Source: Trachemys scripta elegans
Lineage: Eukaryota; Chordata; Testudines; Emydidae
DNA: 64,000 nt
Assembly (NCBI RefSeq): GCF_013100865.1
Contig: NC_048299.1
Coordinates: 65,656,592-65,720,591, forward strand
Direction of reading: 5' to 3'
The notes beneath the pieces are model-generated. The model was not told the origin of the DNA. It made no database searches and saw nothing but the letters and a program-made list of their open reading frames with translations. Of this stretch, positions 48,341 through 56,639 are shown piece by piece. Positions within the stretch are counted from its first letter, which is position 1; the number at the start of each line of letters is the position of its first letter. The position numbers were made by a program, and so were the translations under genes.

Positions 48341-48850
48341 AACACCTGCAGCTGGTCCAGGTCAGCTGAATTCAGGTTTGAGCTCAGGCTAAGGCAGTGG
48401 TCCCCAAACTGTGGGGTACAGAGGAACATTCGGGGGAGAAAGGGAGAGGGCCAGGGGAGCCCAGACCCGCTCTGCCCCCAGCTCCTGGCCATAGTTCCGC
48501 TCCTGGCCTCGCCCCCAGCCTCTAGCTCCGGGCTTAGGCTCTGCACCTGACTGTGTCACTGCAGCCCTGCTGCCAGCCACAGTCCCAACCTCAGCCTCCA
48601 GCCCTGAGTGCAGCTTCACTCCCGGCCCCAACCTCAGGTTGCAGCCCTGCTGTCAGCCCTGGCTCCTGACTGCAGCTCCTGGGGGTGGGGGATGCAGACA
48701 GATCACATTACAGGTAAGGGGGGGGGAAGCACAGTGTAAAAAGTTTGGAGACCATTGGGCTAAGAGGTTGTTTAACTGTAGTGTAAATGTTCAGGACTGA
48801 GACCCTCCCCCCTCACGGGTACCCTGGGGATACATCTATATTGGAAAAAA
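48341..48850. mobile_element. Older MITE interrupted by a hAT insertion
   Basis: Left part GGTCAGCTGAATTCAGG...GGCTAAGG and right part GGCTAAGAGGTTGTTTAACTG followed by GTGTAAATGTTCAGG match the family at 5063-5334. The hAT element at 48395-48757 sits at the GGCTAAG site. Confidence 0.6.
48395..48757. mobile_element. hAT non-autonomous element nested in a MITE
   Basis: The termini CAGTGGTCCCCAAACT and AGTTTGGAGACCATTG are inverted repeats. GGCTAAGG and GGCTAAGA flank it (7 of 8 match), the 8-bp hAT duplication. Confidence 0.8.
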
Positions 48851-49111
48851 AACCACTGGCTGTCAGCTTCTGACACTGGGTCTACGGACTTTGGCTCAGG
48901 CTATGGCACTAAAAATAGCAGTGTAGACGTTCCTGCTTGGCCTCCAAAATCCAGCAAAGTGAATGGGTCTGAGGCCTGAGCTGGAACAACAACATTGCTA
49001 TTTTTAGCGCCAGAGTGCAAACCCAAGCCTGTTGACCTGGGCTCTAGACTCTCTGCTGGGGCAAGGTTTTTTTTATTTTTATTTTTTTTCTTCCAGTGTA
49101 GTTGTATCCCT
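48826..49111. mobile_element. MITE with GGGATACAWCTAYAYTGG ends
   Basis: It starts GGGGATACATCTATATTGG and ends TTCCAGTGTAGTTGTATCCC, inverted ends. The core has GCACTAAAAATAGCAGTGTAG and its partial complement GCTATTTTTAGCGCC. Confidence 0.7.
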
Positions 49112-49190
49112 AAAAGAGAGTGGTAGAGTAAAACTGAAAAAGCAGCTTATGGCTCTGTGCACTGAAAGGAGGAGTGTGCTTATGATCAGT

Positions 49191-49337
49191 AAAAAAAAAA
49201 CAAAAAACAAACAAACAAAAAAACCAACAGGAGTACCTGTGGCACCTTAGAGACTAACAAATTTATTAGAGCATAAGCTTTCGTGGACTACAGCCCACTT
49301 CTTGCGGATACAGACTAAGACGGCTGCTACTCTGAAA
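49191..49337 (-). repeat. SINE copy with inverted body and target duplication
   Basis: On the + strand an A-rich tract (49191-49225) is followed by CAGGAGTACCTGTGGCACC and the body, and then directly by the reverse complement of the head (GCGGATACAGACTAAGACGG, ending CTCTGAAAC). CTTATGATCAGT and CTTATGCTCAGT flank it (11 of 12 identical). Confidence 0.8.
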
Positions 49338-49570
49338 CTTATGCTCAGTGAAGCTGAGCATATTTGGTGGTGGTCTTGGGAGAGAGAAGGAAAACCTTGA
49401 ATTTCTTATTTAAAAATGAGGGCAAGCTAGTTTAAGTGCATGATAAGAAAATTTATTTTTTCAAAAATGAGTCAATTAAAATGCATTGACAGTGCCTCTT
49501 TATGCATGAGAGCGCAACATGCAGTGGGGAAGGAGGTCAGAGGAGCAGCTAACCGCTTTGGTTGATTTTC

Positions 49571-49750
49571 TCCAAAGGGTATAGCTACACTGTATCCTAA
49601 ACCCCGTCTGTGGGACCCAGGCTTGCAGAGTTTGTTTCCAAGCCCACGCTTGAGTGTCCACATTGCATTGTACACCTGGGTTCACGATTGCTGGACCTGG
49701 GTCTCACAACCATGCTAATGCATCAATCCCGCATTACACAGACCTTCTCA
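49571..49750. mobile_element. MITE-like fragment
   Basis: GGTATAGCTACACTGTATCC starts a GC-richer block with GTGGGACCCAGGCTTG and CCTGGGTCTCAC. It resembles the TCTACACTG-ended MITEs elsewhere in the window; the ends are uncertain. Confidence 0.4.
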
Positions 49751-49849
49751 CTCTGGGCTGCAGCTAGACCTGCCACCACACGCTGCAAAATGACAGGGCT
49801 TGGATCCGAGTCACGCAGGGGCACTCAGGCTCTGCCCCTCCGCCCCAGT

Positions 49850-50760
49850 AGAGTGCGAAGACCCCAGGTCAGCTTGATGTGTGTGGAAGGAGGGGACTTG
49901 GGCTAGTGGGAGCCGGGCTCAGTGCGCAGCGCCGGATATCCACCCCCAAAGCTAGAGAGGGGCCTGGAGTCCCCGTGAAGCAGCCGCCGTGTATCGAAGA
50001 GGGGCTCGGAGCGCAGGGCCCCTCCCTTCTCGGGGCGGCTCTGGACGAGACCAAACGCTGGACAACTGGCGCACGCCGCAAGCGAAGCCGTGAGCGCCCG
50101 TCACGGCCTGTCCCGGCTGCGCCCCGACTTCCCACGCGCTCCCGGGGCCAGGCGTTAGGGCGGGACACGCTACGGCTCCGCGCCCGGGCCGAGTTTAACC
50201 CGCCCCGCCAACCCGCTTCCCCCACGGGCCCGGGCAGAGACAGGAAGCGAATCCCCGGGCCGCCGGCCCTCCCCCATCGGGCCCCATCCACCGGCCCTTC
50301 CCCCGCATACCGAGCCCCCCCGCCCGCTCGGCCCGCGCAGCAGCAGCGCCACTGACCCCGGCCCGCACCCGTGTGGCACCGGCCGCCGCTTCTTGCGCGC
50401 GCGCTCCTGTTTATCTCCGAATCTGACCTCAACGGACTCCGGCGCTTAGACCGTTGGCTCCTGCCTCGCTTCCGGAATCTTCCTAGTTCGAAATTCTCCG
50501 CTTCCTCCGCCCATTGGCTGGACAAGCTATGCGTGACGTCATCGCGCAACCGGGTGCGGCGAACGTGCCAATGTTGCTGTTATCATCCGGGTTCTTGTGC
50601 TCGGCTGCCGTCGCCTCTTGGTGCGCCTCCCCATTGTTGAATACGGCCTCCTCGGCGCTCCCAAGAGCCTCGCTGCCACTGCTACGTACGTGATACGTTG
50701 GAATCCCGGCGCGGCTGTGGTCGGCGGTTCAAGGTGGCTGCCCCTGCGTCAAGGCCCTGG
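49850..50760. promoter_or_regulatory. SGO1: CpG island, probable SGO1 promoter
   Basis: This is the only long GC- and CpG-rich stretch in the window, immediately upstream of SGO1 on its - strand. It contains ETS, CHR, CCAAT and CRE motifs at 50469-50541. The long open frames through it on both strands come from the lack of AT-rich stops. A divergent + strand transcript is possible but not shown. Confidence 0.8.
50469..50541 (-). promoter_or_regulatory. SGO1: G2/M-type promoter motifs: CRE, CCAAT, CHR, ETS
   Basis: Read toward SGO1 (- strand) the order is TGACGTCA (50541-50534), GCCAAT (50518-50513), TTCGAA (50492-50487) and CCGGAAG (50475-50469). TTYGAA is the CHR consensus bound by DREAM/MuvB, and CCAAT about 20-30 bp upstream of CHR is the arrangement known in G2/M-expressed genes. 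SGO1 is such a gene, so the reading is consistent, but binding is inferred. Confidence 0.6.
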
Positions 50761-50809
50761 CACCAGTAGCTACTCACAGAGCCTAGCCCGCAGGTGGCTC
50801 GCTAGCTCC

Positions 50810-51560
50810 TGCCCTGTCCCCTCAGTACTTAGCCCTGCCCTGCGTGCCCCCCTTCTACCCTCCCTGCCCTGCCCTGCCCTGTCCCCTCAGTACTTAGCCC
50901 TGCTCTGCGTGCCCCCCTTCAGACCCTTCCTGCCCTGTCCCCTCAGCACTTAGCCCCGCCCTGCGTGCCCCCCTTCAGACCCTTCCTGCCCTGTCCCCTC
51001 AGCACTTAGCCCTGCCCTGCGTGCCCCCCTTCAGACCCTTCCTGCCCTGCTGTCTCTCCAAATCGTCCCTGCCCTGCACCTCTCCAGACCCTCCCTGTCC
51101 CCCCTACGATCTCTCCAAATTCTCCCTGCCCCCTCAGTACCCAGCCCTGGTCTGCCTTGCACCCCTCCAGACCCTCCCTGCCCTGCACCTTCAGTACTCA
51201 GCCCTGGTCTGCCCTGCACCCCTCCAGACCCTCCCTGCCCTGCACCTTCAGTACTCAGCCCTGGTCTGCCCTGCACTCCTCCAGACCCTCCCTGTCCTGC
51301 CCCGCTCTCTCTCCAAACCCTCTCTGCCCTGCCCCCACAGTACCCAGCCCTGGTCTGCACAGTTCCAGATCCTCCCTGCCCTGCAGGCTCCGTACCCAGC
51401 CCTGCCCTGTATCCCTCCTGACCCTCTCTGCCCTGTCCCCAGTCCTACCCTGCACCCCGCCAGACCTTCCCTGCCCTGCCTCCAGCTCAGCCCTACGCCC
51501 CTCCATGTCCTCCCTGCACTGCACCCTCACTCCCACTGACCAACCCCAGTACGAGCCATG
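50810..51560. repeat. CCCTGCC-rich minisatellite, about 56-57 bp unit
   Basis: Units run CTCAGTACTTAGCCCTGC, then GTGCCCCCCTTCAGACCC, then TTCCTGCCCTGTCC. The CTCAG phase mark recurs at 50821, 50886, 50942, 50998, 51133, about 51190 and 51247, so most steps are 56-57 bp with some longer. Units drift rightward and decay after 51560. It directly flanks the CpG island. Confidence 0.85.
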
Positions 51561-52054
51561 CCCTAAACAACCCCAGCAGATCCGCCCTGCCCCATGCATT
51601 CATATGCTCTCCTGATCCTCCCTGCCCTGAACGCTCACACACACCCCCACTCCAGATCTCCCCACCTTACTTTAAACACAGGTACCCTCCAGATCCTTCC
51701 TGCCCTGTCTGCACATTCACACATCCGCTCCAATTCAACCTTGCCCTGCACGCACACCAGTATGCATCCCTGTCCTGCCCACTCAGACCCTCTCTAGTTC
51801 CCCTCTGCCCTGCACACATACCTTTGTCTTTTACCTTTTAACCCACACTGCTATCTTTACTCTTTGACCTGCATCCTCCACCCCCTTCCATATTCCCCAT
51901 TCTGTGGCTGTACACCATACACACACCAGCAACCTCCAGCTTCCCCCTGGTCCTGTGCACACCTGTGCAGGAATCATCTACCATCCCCTTATATATACTT
52001 ATACATATACACTGCTTGTCACAGTACCCCTCTGCTCCTTGCAGCATAGGAGGC

Positions 52055-52266
52055 CACCTACTTTTCTCAGGGCAGCCTACTGGGAACAGTGGGAGGAAGT
52101 TTTACCTAGGGAGGTGGTGGAGTCTCCTTCCTTGGAGGTTTTTAAGGCCCGGCTTGACAAAGCCCTGGCTGGGATGATTTAGCTGGGAATTGGTCCTGCT
52201 TTGAGCAGGGGGTTGGACTAGATGACCTCTTGAGGTCCCTTCCAACTCTGATATTCTATGATTCTA
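52055..52266 (+). mobile_element. CR1 LINE 3' end
   Basis: It contains GAGTCTCCTTCCTTGGAGG and GGTTGGACTAGATGACCTCT, and ends CTGATATTCTATGATTCTA, the ATTCTATG octamer tail of CR1. It is 5'-truncated. Confidence 0.9.
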
Positions 52267-52298
52267 AGTGGCCATATTTTCTAAGAATAGCCTATAAC

Positions 52299-52976
52299 AG
52301 AGGTGGGCAAACTACTGCCCGCGAGCCACATCCTGCCAGCGGGACCGTCCTGCCCGGCCCCTGAATTCCAGGCTGGGGAGGCTAGCCCCCGGCCCCTCCC
52401 CCGCTGTCCCCCTTCCCCTGCAGTCACGCTGCTGCGCAGGGAGCACTCTGGCATGCCGCTCCTGCTGGGCTGCATGGCTTGCACCCACCCACCTCCCAGG
52501 CTTTCCAATAAGCCAGTCCTGCCGCTCTGAGCGGCAAAGTAAGAGGGTGGGGAGCGGTGGAGTTGGATAAGGGGTCCTGGGGGGCAGTCGGGACAGGGAG
52601 CAGGGGGCAGGATGGGGTGGAGGTTCTGGGGGTGGTGGTCAGGGGACAAGAAACGGGGGGGTTGGATAGGCGTGGGAGTCCCAGGGGGCCTGTCAAGGGG
52701 CGGGGGTGTAGATAGGGGTCGGGCAGTCAGGAGACAGGGAGTGGTGGGGAGGGGTTGGATGGGGGTGGTCCTTGGGAGGAGGTGGTCAGGGGACAAGGAA
52801 CGGGGGGGGTTGGATGGGTTGGGGGGCTCAGGCAGTCAGGGGGTGGAAAGTGAGAGGGGGCCGATAGGAGGTGGGGACCAGGCTATTTGGGGAGGCACAG
52901 CCTTCCCTACCCGGCCCTCCATACCGTTTCGCAACCCCGAAGTGGCCCTTGGGCCAAAAAGTTTGCCCAGCTCTTG
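52299..52976. mobile_element. hAT non-autonomous element with perfect 8-bp duplication
   Basis: CCTATAAC is duplicated exactly at 52291-52298 and 52977-52984. The ends AGAGGTGGGCAAACTACTGC and AGTTTGCCCAGCTCTTG are inverted repeats. The interior is G-rich tandem-like sequence (GGGTTGGATGGG...GTCAGGGG). Confidence 0.9.
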
Positions 52977-53437
52977 CCTATAACCTTAGTGCCTTTGAGA
53001 AAAAATGGGAGATAGTACCCATTTTGAAAGAGGGCAGTTCTCAGTGAGTATCTCTGAAGCATAAAAATTTTATAGGTCAGCCCCTGCTGACGGGTAGACT
53101 TTCAGTTATGAAGACTAATGGAACACATAATCATTGTTATTTAACTTTCATCACACTCCACAGTCCATTCCTGCAAAATGAGATAATGTCTTTGATTACA
53201 TCCTTTTGTGAGATCTGGACTAGCTGACCTATTTAGCTTTAAGCTGTTTCTTGGGCTGTAGAGGACTGGTAACTTCTGACCTATGAAATGCAAAATGAAA
53301 TACAAATGAATGATAACACATTAGTAATGGAGCAGGTGATCTCATCCTAGTAATAAGTGTATTGTTGCACTCAGCCAAAGAGAAGTCTGAGTCTGCTGCA
53401 CTTGATTTTTTTCTAGAAGGTGTTTTACAATGACTGT

Positions 53438-53529
53438 AAAAAGCGACAAAGAAGCCTGTGGCACCTTATAGACTAACAGACGTATTGGAGCATAAGCTTT
53501 CGTGGGTGAATACCCACTTCGTCAGACGC
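53438..53529 (+). repeat. SINE copy, GGGTGAATACCCAC subfamily
   Basis: It runs AAAAAGCGACAAAGAAGCC, then CTGTGGCACCTTATAGAC, to CCCACTTCGTCAGACGC. ACAATGACTGT is duplicated at 53427-53437 and 53530-53540. It lacks the 5' head, so it is 5'-truncated at the A-rich linker. Confidence 0.85.
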
Positions 53530-54180
53530 ACAATGACTGTGTTTTTCTGTTTGCCCATTTGATTGTAGATACAGGAACTGTAAATTGTGTGACACTATAT
53601 TCAAACTGTTGGAATTTTTGTGAATTGTGTATTGTTGGATATCAGCTTCTCATATATTCCATGTTGAATTCCCCATTTTTGCTTACCTATTACATGGAAG
53701 TTTTTGTTTCTTAGTCTCTCCATTTCATAATAGTAGGCCTGATTGTGCTATTGCTTACACAGGTTGTCGCTATTGTAACACCACTGATTTCAGTAGAAAA
53801 TTGACTAGCTCACTTTGAGCATATAGTTTTTATGATCTAGTATGGAAATGACCTCAGAGATGAAATGGCATATTATGAAGGATCATGAGCTTTTTAGAGT
53901 TTGACATGCAATACTGTTAGCCAATTGGACATGCTAGTTAGTGCTTCTTTTTCAATTTGTGAATTCACACAAGGCCAAAACAACAGAACTCTGTCCCTGT
54001 GCTTACAATTTTCTACTCCCAGTATCCCAAATGCATGTATTTTGTCTTTTCTAATGGTACCACAAGTATTCTGCCTTTAAAGATTAGAATCTCTAGAACT
54101 CTGCCACTTAGGGCTGACACAAATATTTTGCTTTTGGCCAATCAGCAGTTCATGTTTTCCAGCAATGAAGGTAATGGGGT

Positions 54181-55315
54181 TGTGACCCCCGGCTCTCCTA
54201 TATTCACCACTGTCATATAATTATGATATGTTTTGTACAAAGTATGCCTTGTGAGGTATCATTCTAAAATTCTTGATCTGCTAGACTTTAATATCTTGTT
54301 GAACTGTATGTGCTATCATTGTATTGGAAGTTATGAAGTTTGGCTATGTATGTGCTACTAAAACATGTTGTGAGGTTGAGAACGCCCACAAGCAGCCTTT
54401 CAGGTACAACAATAAAAAGGTCAAACAATGTTATTGGCTTATTGAGGGAATTCACCCCAGGAACTGTGTACACTAGAAACCTCTCAGAGATAGCACCAAA
54501 CAATACTGTTTGACCCAGATCACAGCAAAAGAGCTTTCCAGCAAGTTGGAAGAAGATATAAAAGGGAGAAATGACATCATGACTACACCTCACTCTCTCT
54601 ACAACAACACACCTGAAAGTACCGGAGGAAAAAGACTTAACTGGGTGGGCAGAGGTATGTGGGGAGGTGGAGTGCTGGTCCCAGGCTAAACTGACTTCTA
54701 GCCTATGTATGGAAACTTGGTGGACTGCTTGTATCATCAGCCAGGGTGAGAAATTGCTAATTCATATCCAGTCTTTCTAGTATCTTAGGCTTAGTTTGCA
54801 GTTTTGTTTATTTACTAGGCAATGTACTTTGATTTGTTTGCCACCATTTATAATCACTTAAAAGCTATCTTTCTGTTGTTAATAAATCTATTTTACATTT
54901 TACTTAAAACACTGTGTGTTGTTGGAAGTTCAAAGGAGATAAATCTCAGCTCATGAACCAGAGTTGGTGCATGTTCTCTTTCCTTTGTAGACGTGGCAGA
55001 CGTGGCAGGGTAATAAATTCATACTGGTCGGGTTTTGACCAAGACAGGATGGTACAGCTCTGGGGTGTGAGGCTGGGGAGCTGGGAGTATTTTGGCTGTA
55101 GCTTCTCTATTGTGGGTTCACGAGTGGTTCGCCAGAGCATTCATGAACACAGCTGGGTGTGGTCCCTGCCTCTGGATGTTGGTGTGGTGGGTGCTTGCTT
55201 GGAGGGATTTGCAGCTTGTCACAACATCACAGTGCAAGAGGGAACCCAGATTCGTGAGACAGAGGGCTCAGCTGTACCTCAGTTCCAGGTGGCACCCTGG
55301 GAGGGACCCGTCACA
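54181..55315 (+). mobile_element. Solo LTR of a retrovirus-like element
   Basis: It begins TGTGACCCCCGGCTC and ends GGGACCCGTCACA, i.e. TG...CA with short inverted ends. A promoter-like ATATAAAAGGG lies near 54556-54566 and AATAAA at 54881-54886. No internal region or primer-binding site follows, so it looks like a solo LTR; GGGG/GGGGG flanks hint at a short duplication. It is about 1.1 kb and codes for nothing recognisable. Confidence 0.6.
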
Positions 55316-55399
55316 GGGGGTTCTTGAATCCCTGAGTTCTATTACTAGTCTGGCATAGAAAAACATAGTCTGGCATTGAAGTTGTGCTTCAATTGAAAA

Positions 55400-55498
55400 A
55401 AGATCAGGAGTACTTGTGGCACTGTAGAGACTAACAAATGCCACAAGTACTCCTGTTCTTTTTGCAGATACAGACTAACACGGCTGCTACTCTGAAAC
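55400..55498 (-). repeat. SINE copy with short fold-back body
   Basis: On the - strand it runs head GGTTTCAGAGTAGCAGCC, linker, body CAGGAGTACTTGTGGCA, then the inverted body. CTTCAATTGAAAA flanks it exactly (55387-55399 and 55499-55511). Confidence 0.85.
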
Positions 55499-56639
55499 CT
55501 TCAATTGAAAAGGAAGTCTTTTCTCATTCCTAACCAACTGCTTCACTACCAGTGACTTATTGTTTTTTCAGAGAATACTGCAAAGGCATAATAATTTCTT
55601 GTCTCTTTCTACTTGCTCTGCTTTTGATGATATTCACCAAATCATTTCTGACATAATTGTAAAGAGTTTGGGGAGTTATTCTAGATCTCCCTTTGTTTTT
55701 AAACATCTAAATTCTGTGTTCTGATAATCTTTTATTCCTTTTAACGATGACTAAGTTGTGCACATTTCTTTATCACTCATCTTGAGACATGTATATCTTT
55801 TTGTTACTACATGATTAGATTGTTGTAGGCTACATCTGCTATATTATTTTGTGCTATTTATAACATTTGATCCTTAAGCAGTGAATCTTTCTAGCTCAAA
55901 TAACTCTCTTTGCTGTAAGCAATTTTATATTTTTCTCTATGGGTACTGATGCTATCTTATGTGTCTGGAGTGACCTGGATTAGTTTTATGCTACTATATG
56001 CACTAACATGACAAAACAGTTGTTGAAATGATCAGAGTTGGTAGGGCACTAATAGATGTATACCCTTACTTGGGCTTGATCCACTTCTGTTAAAAAACAT
56101 AGAAAGACTGACTTTAATGAGAGTTGGATTATGCCTAAATGATTCCTAAAATAATAGCCTTTTTAAAAAATGTAATGAGGTTCACCTTGGAGTTTAAAAA
56201 GTGATACCTCTATGACCAGTTAGATATTCTCTTCTAATAGGTTTTTGGAAAATAATGAGAGTTTTTGCAATATCAAGTTTTTCTCAGAGCACATTTTCTG
56301 GTTGTTTGCATTTTGTAAAGTCTTTTTATTAGATTTTAAAGAGGCGTGATAGCTCACAGTGTATCATACAGCACAATTATATTAATAGTTTCATTTCTCA
56401 CTAACTTAAAAATCAATACCAGAGACAACTAAAACCATTACATAAATGAAAAGAAAAAAGATGAGAAAAGATAATACCAGTATACGTAACCATGAGCCTG
56501 TAAACGTTCTAAATGCTTCTCAGTGGAATTCCAATTTAAGCTTAGTATAGTGCTATTACCAAGACAAATTCTAAGCCCAGTCCAAGTAAAGTACTTATTA
56601 GTCAACACTTACTATTTTTCCTTTCTAAAAATGGGAAGT

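Larger units (their letters stand above)
47884..50310. other. SGO1 first (5' UTR) intron, inferred
   Basis: The acceptor at 47884 shows that a non-coding exon lies upstream. The intron holds a CR1 tail fragment, MITEs, a hAT element and a SINE, listed separately. Exon 1 is inferred to lie in the CpG island; a GGTATGC donor near 50310 is one candidate. Confidence 0.5.

Noticed and set aside
49869..50549. 226-codon - strand open frame in the CpG island
   Set aside because: Arg/Gly/Ala-rich composition from CpG-dense DNA, with overlapping open frames on both strands. It matches promoter/first-exon DNA, not a protein family.
51021..51539. 172-codon + strand frame and opposing 109-114 codon frames
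   Set aside because: They are translations of the 56-57 bp minisatellite, open on both strands because the unit lacks stops.
52303..52983. Long frames on both strands around 52.3-53.0 kb
   Set aside because: Entirely within the hAT element with the CCTATAAC duplication; G-rich tandem interior.
54288..54737. 149-codon - strand frame
   Set aside because: Lies inside the LTR-like element on the strand opposite to its TATA and poly(A) signals; no recognised protein.
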